NCBI GenBank assembly: GCA_902826245.1
Contig: CADEEA010000016.1
Location: 1 to 53,099 of the forward strand
Source: an uncultured Alphaproteobacteria bacterium
GTDB taxonomy: Bacteria > Pseudomonadota > Alphaproteobacteria > Caulobacterales > Aquidulcibacteraceae
Direction: 5' to 3'
DNA length: 53,099 nt
The position numbers and the translations under genes were made by a program. Positions 43,542 through 51,157 of the stretch are shown in pieces. A model generated the notes under the pieces. The model searched no databases, was not told the DNA's origin, and saw only the letters and a list, made by a program, of their open reading frames with translations. How positions within the stretch are numbered: the stretch's first letter is position 1; the number at the start of each line of letters is the position of its first letter.

Positions 43542-43850
43542 TTAATCTTCGCGCAAGAGCGTCTCGAAATCCTGGCCACCATAGAACACGCCAATGATCG
43601 TCACGACCTCGGAGAACACCGCATAGGCAATAACGACACGGCGGCGGAACGACGTGATACGCAGGCCGCGACGGGTGTCGTCGCGCTGCCGGCCGCGCAG
43701 AGGCAGACCGGCGAAATCTTCGCAATGCGCGACAATCGCGTCCGTGAAGCGCTTGGCGACGGTCGCGGACGCCGCACGCGCGATGTAGCGGTAAAACTCA
43801 ATCAGCTGCTCCTCCGCCTCCGGCGAAAAAACGACGCGGTAGGCCTTCAT
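43542..43850 (-). CDS. parE: RelE/ParE family toxin
   Basis: A 102-residue ParE/RelE-type toxin. The family pattern YRVVFSPEAEEQLIEFYRYI is followed by LPLRGRQRDDTRRGLRITSF and VVIAYAVFSEVVTIIGVFYGGQDFE. ParE poisons DNA gyrase and RelE cleaves mRNA on ribosomes; ParE fits better with a ParD-like partner. The ATG overlaps the antitoxin stop (ATGA), the usual antitoxin-first arrangement. Confidence 0.93.
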   Translation of the reverse strand: MKAYRVVFSPEAEEQLIEFYRYIARAASATVAKRFTDAIVAHCEDFAGLPLRGRQRDDTRRGLRITSFRRRVVIAYAVFSEVVTIIGVFYGGQDFETLLRED

Positions 43851-44125
43851 TTGCGCTTGGCGCGGCGGTGCTCCTTGGCCAAGGCCGCGCGCACTTGCTC
43901 CGGCGAACGCCCCCGCGTGGGATCGGCCTTGGTTCGGTCAAAGGCAGGCGCGGCCTGTTCGCGCAACCAATGCTCGACTGCGCGCTCGCGCGCTTGCAGG
44001 GCGCGCAGGCCGTCGCGAATCACTTCGCTCTCGCTCGCATAATCGCCAGCGGCGACCTTGGCGCTGACTTCCTTGGCCATCTCTAGCGGTAAGGTAACGC
44101 TCATTTGTTTGGTGGATCGCGACAT
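43847..44125 (-). CDS. parD: ParD-like antitoxin (ribbon-helix-helix)
   Basis: A 92-residue antitoxin. The N-terminal ribbon-helix-helix has MSVTLPLEMAKEVSAKVAAG and YASESEVIRDGLRALQARE, typical of ParD; the C-terminal Lys/Arg tail would bind ParE. The start at ATG 44125 (MSRSTKQ) lies directly next to a palindrome at 44130-44144, a likely autorepression site. A second ATG at 44104 would drop seven residues. The open frame upstream to 44251 was rejected as noncoding. Confidence 0.92.
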   Translation of the reverse strand: MSRSTKQMSVTLPLEMAKEVSAKVAAGDYASESEVIRDGLRALQARERAVEHWLREQAAPAFDRTKADPTRGRSPEQVRAALAKEHRRAKRK

Positions 44126-44129
44126 CGGA

Positions 44130-44144
44130 TGGGATTTAATCCCA
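44130..44144. promoter_or_regulatory. Operator-like palindrome for parDE
   Basis: TGGGATTTAATCCCA has perfect 6-bp arms around TTA, 4 bp upstream of the parD start. The half-site with flank, ATCCCATTTG, recurs at 44245-44254 before mgtE, so ParD dimers may bind there as well. Confidence 0.6.
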
Positions 44145-44268
44145 TTTGTGTGCCGCCGCAAGCTCTGCTGCGGGCGCGGCGCTCGGGCCGCATTCGAGGC
44201 TTGACGCGGGCGCCGACACAGGCGCCTAACCCATCCATGGATTGATCCCATTTGCGGGGAGGCGGCCG

Positions 44269-45654
44269 ATGAGCATCGAAGAAGACGCCGCCGAACAGAC
44301 CCGCAAAGCCCCCTCAGAAGACGCCCATTTTATCGTCGGCATCATCGGCGCCGCCGGCGACCATGACGCGCCGTTGCTGCGCCGCCAGTTGGCAGCACTT
44401 CACCCCGCCGACATCGCTGATGTGTTCGAGCACGTGCCGCTCGAAACAGCGCGCACCATCGCTCGAATGGTCGGGCGCGAATTGCCGGTGGAATTCCTGG
44501 CCGAGCTCTCATGGGAGCGGCGCGAGGAAATCCTCCCACACTTGCCGTCGGACTACGTCGCCCGCGCGCTCGGCGAACTCGATACCGATGACGCCGCTGC
44601 AATCGCCGGCGACATCGACGAGAAGCAGCTTGGCCGAGTGCTGGCCGCCGCCGACGAGGACACCCGCCTCGCCGTCGAGGAGGCGCTCTCGTTCGATGAA
44701 GAGACCGCCGGGCGGCTCATGCAGCGCGAATACGTCGCTGCGCCCGAAGGGGCGATGGTCGGCGACGTGATCGACCGCATGCGCTTGGAAGCCGCCGAGC
44801 TTCCTGACGTTTTCTTCGAAATTTATGTAGTCGACCCAATGATGCGCCCGGTCGGCGCGGTCAACGTATCGAAGTTGATGCGCGAGAAACGCGACACGCC
44901 GATCGCAACGATCATGGCGCCAGTGAAAGCGTTGATCCGCCCGGAGATGGATCAGGAAGAGGTCGCCCACACCTTCCAGAAATACCACCTCGCCTCGGCC
45001 CCGGTCGTCGATGAGGCCGGCCGGCTCAAGGGCACCGTGACGGTCGATGACATTGTCGACGTCATCAGCGAAGAGGGCGAAGAGGATCTGCTCAAGCTTG
45101 CCGGCGTCAGCGAGGCCGCACAAACCGACAGCGTGCTGAAATCGGTGGGCGCGCGTGCGCCATGGATTTTTCTGAACATAGGCACCGCATTGATCGCTTC
45201 TACGGTGATCTCCGCGTTTTCCGATTCGATCGTCGAGATTGTACAACTCGCGGTGCTGATGCCGGTGGTCGCCTCGATGGGCGGCAATGTCGGCAACCAG
45301 ACGCTGGCGGTGGCGGTGCGGGCCCTGGCTTCGCGCGACCTTACCGACGCGAACGCCTGGCGCTATGTCGCACGCGAGGGGGCCACCGGGTTGGTGCAAG
45401 GCGTGATGTTTGGTCTCGCGCTCGCCGCGGTCGCGCATCTTTGGTTCGGCAATGACGGGCTTGCGCTGGCCGTCGGCCTAGCGGTTGTGATCAATCTCAG
45501 TTTAGGCGGACTTGCGGGGATAACCGTGCCCCTGGTTCTCGCCCGCATAGGCGCTGACCCTGCGGTGTCCTCCTCGGTGCTGGTGACCTTCATCACCGAT
45601 GCGTTGGGGTTCCTGGCGTTTCTCGGGCTCGCGACGCTGATCCTGCTGGCTTGA
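44269..45654 (+). CDS. mgtE: MgtE family magnesium transporter
   Basis: A 461-residue channel of the MgtE family, importing Mg2+ down its gradient with gating by cytosolic Mg2+. An MgtE_N domain (about 20-125), two CBS domains (about 140-265) and a C-terminal five-helix membrane part (about 290-460) follow in order. LMPVVASMGGNVGNQTLAVAVR is the pore motif. The ATG at 44269 has GGGGAGG upstream; the in-frame extension to 44242 is not preferred. It shares 143 bp with parD on the other strand. Confidence 0.96.
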   Translation: MSIEEDAAEQTRKAPSEDAHFIVGIIGAAGDHDAPLLRRQLAALHPADIADVFEHVPLETARTIARMVGRELPVEFLAELSWERREEILPHLPSDYVARALGELDTDDAAAIAGDIDEKQLGRVLAAADEDTRLAVEEALSFDEETAGRLMQREYVAAPEGAMVGDVIDRMRLEAAELPDVFFEIYVVDPMMRPVGAVNVSKLMREKRDTPIATIMAPVKALIRPEMDQEEVAHTFQKYHLASAPVVDEAGRLKGTVTVDDIVDVISEEGEEDLLKLAGVSEAAQTDSVLKSVGARAPWIFLNIGTALIASTVISAFSDSIVEIVQLAVLMPVVASMGGNVGNQTLAVAVRALASRDLTDANAWRYVAREGATGLVQGVMFGLALAAVAHLWFGNDGLALAVGLAVVINLSLGGLAGITVPLVLARIGADPAVSSSVLVTFITDALGFLAFLGLATLILLA

Positions 45655-45742
45655 TTTGGTCGAAAGCGGCGGGCGGTTGGTCGCGGCGAGGTGGTCTTCC
45701 TCTCTGCGGCGGCGGATGGTGCGGCTGACGAGGAAGTCGCGC

Positions 45743-46705
45743 ATGCTTGCAACACTTTTGATGATCGCTGCATTTCAGGGCGCGGCTGAAGTCGCTCCGC
45801 GTGAGCTGGCGCCGGGTGTTCATTTGATCACCGGAGTTCGCGCGCCCGACCGAGGGCCAGACGGCAACACTATTGTGTTCGACGGAAGAGATGGCCTTGT
45901 GGTCGTCGATACAGGGCGACATGTTTGGCACAGCGACGCGATCCTGAGTTTTGCCCGTTCGCGCGCGCGCCCGATCGCCGCCATCGTCAATACGCATTGG
46001 CACCTCGATCATTCCAGCGGCAATCTCCGCCTCAAAGCTGCATTTCCGCACGCGCGCGTGTATGCGACCAACGCCATTGATCGCGCCTTGGCCGACGGTG
46101 GCTTCCTGGCGCGCGAATTCGCGCGCACCCCCGAATATCTGGCCGATCCAAGCTTCACGGAAACCGACAAGGACGAGGTGCGCATTTTCATAGCCACCAT
46201 GGGCGAGCGCAACGCGCTCCGGCCCGACATCCAAGTGTCGCGATCAGATCGCCGCCGTATCGGCGGACGGCGCTTCGATGTGCACGTGACCGACAACGCG
46301 GTGACCGATGCTGATGTCTGGCTCTACGATCCGAGCACGCGGATCGCCGTGCTGGGCGATCTGGTGACCTTTCCAGTGCCCTATTTCGAGACGGCGTGCC
46401 CGAACCGCTGGCGCGCGGCGCTGGATGAGGTGTGGGCGACGCCGTTCGCATTGGCCGTGCCCGGCCACGGCGATCCGATGACGCGCGAGCAATTCGATAT
46501 CTACCGCGCAGCCTTTGGCGGGCTTGTCGACTGCGTGCACACCGAAGCAACGGTGGAAAGCTGCGGCGAAGGCTATTCCCAAACGCTAACGCCGCTGCTC
46601 AATGGCGACGAGGCTCGCCGCCAGCGCGTCGCCGCTGGCGTGGCCTTTTATGTCGGATACCTGCGCGAGAATGGCGGCAAGAGCGCCGATTGCCTGGCCA
46701 GTTAA
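45743..46705 (+). CDS. Exported metallo-beta-lactamase-fold hydrolase
   Basis: A 320-residue zinc hydrolase. The short hydrophobic start MLATLLMIAAFQGAAE is a probable signal. The zinc motif HWHLDH is at 85-90 in IVNTHWHLDHSSGN; GDLVTFPVPYFETACP and VPGHGDPMTREQF provide the later ligands. The family includes many enzymes that are not antibiotic resistance, and no resistance-specific feature is evident. The ATG at 45743 has GAGGAA upstream. It is 88 bp from mgtE and possibly co-transcribed. Confidence 0.88.
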   Translation: MLATLLMIAAFQGAAEVAPRELAPGVHLITGVRAPDRGPDGNTIVFDGRDGLVVVDTGRHVWHSDAILSFARSRARPIAAIVNTHWHLDHSSGNLRLKAAFPHARVYATNAIDRALADGGFLAREFARTPEYLADPSFTETDKDEVRIFIATMGERNALRPDIQVSRSDRRRIGGRRFDVHVTDNAVTDADVWLYDPSTRIAVLGDLVTFPVPYFETACPNRWRAALDEVWATPFALAVPGHGDPMTREQFDIYRAAFGGLVDCVHTEATVESCGEGYSQTLTPLLNGDEARRQRVAAGVAFYVGYLRENGGKSADCLAS

Positions 46706-46843
46706 GCCACCTGTTGTCGGCTAACGCCAATTCACCATCTGCGCGCATTGTTGGCGCCGGTTTTGCCTGATTGGGGAAGTCTCCCGACCAGCGTGGGTCA
46801 CGCCGGGACGGGAGGCGTGAGATCTCGCCCCGAAAGGCAGCTA

Positions 46844-47803
46844 ATGACACACACGCTCTCCTCCACCGGCTTCGCTCTGGTAAGGAAATTCGAAGGTTTC
46901 CGCGCCGAGGCCACTGCTCTGCCCGAAGGCGGCTGGGTTGTCGGCTACGGCCATGTCCGCGTCGGCGATGCCGGCGCTCCTTTGTCCAAAAACGAGGCGA
47001 CAGAGCTGCTGACGCTCGATTTGGCGCCTGTCGAGCAATTGGTGAACGCCAAGGTAACCGCCCCGATCAAGCAATCGCAGTTCGACGCGCTGGTCTCCTT
47101 CGCGTTTTCGGTCGGCGAAGGGGCGTTTGTACAGAGCCAAGTTCTGCGCCGCGTCAATTCCGGGGAAAATGTCGCCGCTGCGTGCGCGCTGGACGCGTGG
47201 CGGAAGGCGGAGGTCGAGGGCGAGGTGCAGATTGTGGAAGCGCTGGTGCGCCGCCGCGCCGCTGAGAAGGCGCTGTTTTTGAGAGACCTGCCGCTCAGCC
47301 CTTCGCCATCGGCGTTGCTGCGCCCCACGCTTGATCACGCCGCCTCCATATTGGGTGCGCCCGGGAAGAAGAAGTCGCCGGTTCAGATTCCAGCCGTTCT
47401 GGCGTCGTCTCCGGCCCAAATGCTGACCAGAATACTGAATTCCGAGCCCGCCACCGAAGCGCTGTTGCTCACCCAAGTTGCTCCCGCCATCGACGATGGC
47501 GAGCTGACGAGCGCGCATGCAGCGCCTGTTGCGCGCCGAACCGAGGCGCCGACCCGTCGGGCGCCGATGTTCAAACTTCCGCGGGTTGATCTCAATCTCG
47601 CGGCGGAGAATTTCGGACTGGTTGCGTTGATGTTGTTCGGATTGGCCCTGGTGTCGATCGGCGCGTCGATCGTGTTCGGCGGCCGCGGCGACAGCGCAAA
47701 CATGCTTGCGGGTTCGGCGGTGTTCCTGCCGGGCTTTGCAGCGTCGCTCGTGGCGGGCTTCAGCCTCTGGCATGCGCCGGGGCTCAAGCTTGCCCGAGCC
47801 TGA
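46844..47803 (+). CDS. Lysozyme-like (GH24-fold) protein with C-terminal membrane helices
   Basis: A 319-residue protein. Residues 1-145 match the phage-type lysozyme fold: FALVRKFEGFR with Glu17, then GGWVVGYGHV and KQSQFDALVSFAFSVGEGAF. In T4-type lysozymes Asp20 and Thr26 follow the Glu; here the aligned positions are Leu26 and Val32, so activity may be lost. A Pro/Ala/Arg linker leads to two membrane helices (about 261-285 and 291-312). No holin or other phage genes are nearby. The ATG at 46844 (MTHTLSSTGFALV) is well placed. A terminator follows. Confidence 0.85.
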   Translation: MTHTLSSTGFALVRKFEGFRAEATALPEGGWVVGYGHVRVGDAGAPLSKNEATELLTLDLAPVEQLVNAKVTAPIKQSQFDALVSFAFSVGEGAFVQSQVLRRVNSGENVAAACALDAWRKAEVEGEVQIVEALVRRRAAEKALFLRDLPLSPSPSALLRPTLDHAASILGAPGKKKSPVQIPAVLASSPAQMLTRILNSEPATEALLLTQVAPAIDDGELTSAHAAPVARRTEAPTRRAPMFKLPRVDLNLAAENFGLVALMLFGLALVSIGASIVFGGRGDSANMLAGSAVFLPGFAASLVAGFSLWHAPGLKLARA

Positions 47804-47829
47804 CCGTATTCAGTTCCGCTGGTGAAACT

Positions 47830-47856
47830 GGGCGGGAGCAATCCCGCCCTTTTTTT
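47830..47856 (+). terminator. Rho-independent terminator of the lysozyme-like gene
   Basis: GGGCGGGA and TCCCGCCC form a perfect 8-bp stem with a 4-nt loop, followed by seven Ts, 26 bp after the stop codon. Confidence 0.95.
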
Positions 47857-47870
47857 GGTCCCGCACGGCC

Positions 47871-47907
47871 AAACAAAAGGGCCGCCCACGCTAAGCGCGG
47901 GCAGCCC
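47871..47907 (-). terminator. Strong terminator of the 22-codon mini-gene
   Basis: On the minus strand GGGCTGCCCGCGC and GCGTGGGCGGCCC pair over 13 positions (two G-U) around a 3-base loop, then TTTTGTTT. It lies 29 bp after the mini-gene stop. Confidence 0.93.
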
Positions 47908-47936
47908 CTCCATTGTCGTGCCTTTTGGGCGAAACC

Positions 47937-48005
47937 TCAGGCGAAGGCGCGCTCGGAAGCGATCCAAACCTGCGAAATCATCCCCAACTGGTGACAATGA
48001 GACAT
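47937..48005 (-). CDS. 22-residue peptide mini-gene with perfect Shine-Dalgarno
   Basis: A 22-codon frame starting MSHCHQLGM and ending ASERAFA. AAGGAGGTGATCC, fully complementary to the 16S rRNA 3' end over 13 bases, stands directly before its ATG. Upstream are a 5' hairpin with a T-run and a promoter (TTGCAT-16-TATCTT). Downstream is a strong terminator. The whole transcript would be about 175 nt and hold no other frame of note. It may be a translated peptide, a leader or a dual-function small RNA. No family is recognised. Confidence 0.65.
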   Translation of the reverse strand: MSHCHQLGMISQVWIASERAFA

Positions 48006-48020
48006 GGATCACCTCCTTTT

Positions 48021-48045
48021 CTAAAAAGCCGGCGCCCATCGCCGG
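48021..48045 (-). promoter_or_regulatory. 5' hairpin with T-run before the mini-gene
   Basis: On the minus strand CCGGCG-ATGGG-CGCCGG is followed by CTTTTTAG, then within a few bases the ribosome binding site. It could cap the 5' end of the mRNA or act as an attenuator. Confidence 0.55.
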
Positions 48046-48053
48046 TACGAGCG

Positions 48054-48081
48054 AAGATAAGCATGCTTCGGGCCAATGCAA
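48054..48081 (-). promoter_or_regulatory. Predicted sigma-70-type promoter of the mini-gene
   Basis: TTGCAT (48081-48076) and TATCTT (48059-48054) are spaced by 16 bases on the minus strand. The start of transcription would fall near 48047, just at the 5' hairpin. Confidence 0.5.
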
Positions 48082-48145
48082 ACCTCTATGTGCGTGAGGC
48101 GAACCGGCGTGGCGCTTGGGCGACGCTGACGCGAATTGGGCGCTC

Positions 48146-48658
48146 TTACTCCGGCTGCTCGAGCGCCACGTCACGGTCGTACAAATGCCCCGCGAAACCC
48201 GCGACGGGCTCCCAGAAGATGCAGGTTTCCCGCGCCGAGCCCGAAGAATGGCACAGCATCGGCAGTTTGCGCGCGCGGATGTCCTCATAGGTTGCACGAT
48301 CAAGCGTGCTCTGCCCCGGCGCCAGCAGGGTCCATTCTGGCGTTGTCGAGGTTGTCGCGACGCTCGGCTCGGCCCAGCGCTCGATGAAGTCGCGCATGGC
48401 TTCGTGATCGTCGGGGGGAAAAATGTCGCCATAGGCGCTCTCCAGCGGCGCGCTCCAGGACCAGATCGGGCGGTCTTCGGCGTCGAGAATTGTGAACACG
48501 CCGATCGCCTTGTTGCAGGAAATGCCGATCGAGCGGGTAATCACGCTTTCTTCCGCCGCACTAAAGCTGATCGCATGCGTCGCCTGCATGTCACAACGGC
48601 CTGCGCGAGGCGCGCAAGCGCAGAGCAGCGTGAGCATGGCGAAAAAAAGTTGCCTCAC
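48146..48658 (-). CDS. Lipoprotein of the three-copy local family (copy 3)
   Basis: A 170-residue lipoprotein (LLCAC, Cys15). The mature part has Cys22, Cys48, Cys136 and Cys146, the last pair as Cx9C, matching copies at 29127 and 48655. Shared motifs are the IxDxEDRPIWSW strand, the PEW segment and ATYEDIRARKLPMLC near the C-terminal pair. It overlaps the stop of copy 2 by ATGA (48655-48658), so both are made from one mRNA. Function unknown. Confidence 0.82.
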   Translation of the reverse strand: MRQLFFAMLTLLCACAPRAGRCDMQATHAISFSAAEESVITRSIGISCNKAIGVFTILDAEDRPIWSWSAPLESAYGDIFPPDDHEAMRDFIERWAEPSVATTSTTPEWTLLAPGQSTLDRATYEDIRARKLPMLCHSSGSARETCIFWEPVAGFAGHLYDRDVALEQPE

Positions 48659-49212
48659 GGGCCGTAAGCGACGATCTGCGCGGGCGCATGCGAAAACGGA
48701 TCGACTACGAGGCAGGCGACGCTCTCTACCCCTGCGGCGTAGCAGGCCATTGGCAGGTCACGCGTGCGCAACAACTCATACGCTTCGCGGTCGAAATCGG
48801 TGTGGTACGAGAAGGTTTCTCCGGTCAGCCTGGCGTCGGCTTCGCGCCATTGCGGCAATGTAGTAGATTTTTGGATCGTAAGTTCCGCCCAATTGGTCAG
48901 AAACGCGTCCATGGCCTCGTCGCTCACCGCGGGCGCGGATTCGGGCAATGCGCCGTCGCCGGATTGCATGGCGAAATGGGTTGCCGCAAAGGTCCAGAGC
49001 GGATCGCCTTGAGCGCTGCGGATCGTAAGCGTAACGATCGCCTGAGCGCAGCTGGGACCATCCGCGTGCGCGGTCACGGTGTCGGGCGCTTGGGGGTTGG
49101 ACCAGGTGATTTCGTGGCTGGCGCTGCGGCTGCAGCCAGTGTTCGCGCTTGGCTGCGAACCGCCGTCGCATGCCCCAAGCAGGCTCAACGCCAAAAGTGC
49201 GAATATCCGCAT
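48655..49212 (-). CDS. Lipoprotein of the three-copy local family (copy 2)
   Basis: A 185-residue lipoprotein (LLGAC, Cys15). Cys27, Cys55, Cys157 and Cys167 (Cx9C) recur in the other copies. TLTIRSAQGDPLWTF is nearly the same as in copy 1, as are LPQW and the REAYELLRTRDLPMACYAAG stretch before VESVAC. It is first of a tandem pair. Signals, size and cysteines suggest a disulfide-stabilised periplasmic or outer-membrane-anchored domain. Function unknown. Confidence 0.84.
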   Translation of the reverse strand: MRIFALLALSLLGACDGGSQPSANTGCSRSASHEITWSNPQAPDTVTAHADGPSCAQAIVTLTIRSAQGDPLWTFAATHFAMQSGDGALPESAPAVSDEAMDAFLTNWAELTIQKSTTLPQWREADARLTGETFSYHTDFDREAYELLRTRDLPMACYAAGVESVACLVVDPFSHAPAQIVAYGP

Positions 49213-49263
49213 CGTCCCTCCGTCTCGGAGCTTCGATAGGCGAAGTTGGCGGGCTGGGAAACT

Positions 49264-51081
49264 CTATTCAGCGGCTTCAAAGGCGTCGGCCGCCGCCGCC
49301 GAATAATTGTCATCTGCGACGCTGGCGTGGAACAGGCCGTGGGGGCCCTGGAGCGCGGCAACTGCTGCCTCATAGCCAGCGGCCACGGCCTCATCGAACT
49401 GCTTCCAGTCGCGCATGTCAATGTCGGGCATGTTCGGCGTGATCAGCAGGTCCGCACCGGAGCGACCCTCCCAAGGATCGACAGCCAAGGTGGCTGCCCG
49501 CATCAGCAGCGAGGCGATAGGCGGCGCCGCTTGCAGCCCATGCGCGGCGACCCAGCCGAAGAAGCCGGGGGGATCGCGAAAATCCTCGATGTCGATACCG
49601 TCGCGCAGCGCGACGTCGACGCCAATGATCGGGCCGCGATGCATGCTCTTGAGCACATCGACCGGAAAATTCCGCAACACCGCGCCGTCCACCAGCAGAC
49701 GCTTCTCGTCGTCGAGCACGGGCGGCAAAATCCCCGGCAGAGAGATCGAGGCGCGCAGCGCCTTGCGCAGCAAGCCGCCGTTGTGGACGTAAATTGCGCC
49801 GTCCACCAGATTCGTGGACACCGCGAAAAACGGCGCGCCGAGATCCTCGATCAAGGTTTCGCCGAAGTGTTCCTGTAAGCGGTCTTCAACGCGCCGGCCG
49901 CGCACTAGGCCGACGACGGGCAGTACGTAATCGCCCAGTGGGTTGCTTTCCACGAAGGCCTTGCGGATGCGCATCTCGATCTCATCGTCGTCCCAACCCA
50001 TTGCTGCGCATGCCGCGATGATCGCGCCCATGCTGGTGCCGCCGATGACGTCAAGCGGCAGGCCTGCCTCGCGCAGCGCGCGGATGACGCCGATATGGGC
50101 GTAGGCGCGCGCGCCGCCACCGGAGAGCACCAGGCCGATCGAGCGCCCTGCAATAATGCGCGCGAGGCGGGCCGCGTCATCGTCCTCAAGTCCGCGCCAG
50201 TGGAACACGCGCGAAGCCTCGCACGCGTCGCGCCATTCATTGGTGGTGGCGGCTTTGCGGTCCATGCCATGGTGGAGCAGCACGACATCGACCAGACGGA
50301 ATTGCCGCGCTGGGGAGGGTTCCTCCGGCGGCAGCAGCGGCAGCGAAGGGCGCGCATCGGCGCGTGCAAAAAACCAGAGTCGATCAGCCTGGCGCAGGCA
50401 GGTGCGGAACCAGGACGTGTCGGCGATCGGCGACACAAGGAACACAGCGTCATTCTTCGCCTCGAGTGCGTCGAACCAGGCGCTGTTCATGCCTTGCGCG
50501 CTTAGCGCCGCCTCATCCTCCTCGGTGATGATGATCGCCCGCGCGCCGAGGCGCTTGAGCGAGGCCTGCAATGTCCGCGCCCGTAATTTCAGGTCGATGG
50601 TCGGCGATGTGGAGATCAGCGCATACACTTTGGGCGCGGCGCGCGACAAGCCGACGGCGGCGCCGCCGCGGGCCCGCGTCAACATGATGCGGGCGAGGCG
50701 GCGCATCAATTCCGGGTGCGCGAACATGAGCCGCTCGAAGGCCTCCGCCGAGAGCTTCAATAATTCGCTGTCGCGGACGGCGAAGACGCTCGACGTGTGC
50801 GGCTCGTGGGCGACCAGCGCCATTTCGCCGACCGGCTCTCCCGGGCGGACATAACCCAGCAGATTGTGCCGGTTGCGCTCGGACGGGCGGAAGGCGGCCA
50901 GCGACCCGGAGACCAGAAAATAGACCGCATCAGCGGGTTCGCCGGCAAAAATCAGCGCCGAGCCGGAAGGCAGGGTGAACCACTCGGTCTCCCGGTCCAG
51001 CGCCGTGAGCAGGTCCGAAGCCGCTGACGACAGGAAGGAAATTTCAGCAAGGCTCGGTTTCATCGGGGGCGCCATTCCCAT
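49264..51081 (-). CDS. Patatin-like phospholipase with N-terminal cyclic-nucleotide-binding domain
   Basis: A 605-residue NTE-like protein. A Crp-type cNMP-binding domain spans about residues 20-140 (PSGSALIFAGEPADAVYFLV, EPVGEMALVAHEPHTSSVFA). A Rossmann-like middle region (about 150-300) and a patatin domain follow: oxyanion GGGARAYAH at 321, nucleophile Ser350 in GTSMGA, and Asp465 in DGAVL. It probably hydrolyses phospholipid or lysophospholipid. The start among ATGs at 51081, 51075 and 51063 is uncertain, and none has a good ribosome binding site. It diverges from the two-TIR membrane protein. Confidence 0.9.
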   Translation of the reverse strand: MGMAPPMKPSLAEISFLSSAASDLLTALDRETEWFTLPSGSALIFAGEPADAVYFLVSGSLAAFRPSERNRHNLLGYVRPGEPVGEMALVAHEPHTSSVFAVRDSELLKLSAEAFERLMFAHPELMRRLARIMLTRARGGAAVGLSRAAPKVYALISTSPTIDLKLRARTLQASLKRLGARAIIITEEDEAALSAQGMNSAWFDALEAKNDAVFLVSPIADTSWFRTCLRQADRLWFFARADARPSLPLLPPEEPSPARQFRLVDVVLLHHGMDRKAATTNEWRDACEASRVFHWRGLEDDDAARLARIIAGRSIGLVLSGGGARAYAHIGVIRALREAGLPLDVIGGTSMGAIIAACAAMGWDDDEIEMRIRKAFVESNPLGDYVLPVVGLVRGRRVEDRLQEHFGETLIEDLGAPFFAVSTNLVDGAIYVHNGGLLRKALRASISLPGILPPVLDDEKRLLVDGAVLRNFPVDVLKSMHRGPIIGVDVALRDGIDIEDFRDPPGFFGWVAAHGLQAAPPIASLLMRAATLAVDPWEGRSGADLLITPNMPDIDMRDWKQFDEAVAAGYEAAVAALQGPHGLFHASVADDNYSAAAADAFEAAE

Positions 51082-51157
51082 AGGATAATGGCGCCGGGTT
51101 AAGGTGCAATGAGACGCCCGCTTCCCAGCCTGGACGGGCATGCTATGAGCCTTGATT

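Noticed and set aside
44509..45438. A 309-codon open frame on the minus strand
   Set aside because: It lies entirely opposite mgtE and has the low-information composition of a shadow frame.
47998..48022. Fragment of 16S rRNA 3' end on the plus strand (TGGATCACCTCCTTTTCT)
   Set aside because: Only the anti-Shine-Dalgarno stretch matches; the preceding bases do not resemble 16S. The match is explained by the perfect ribosome binding site of the minus-strand mini-gene.
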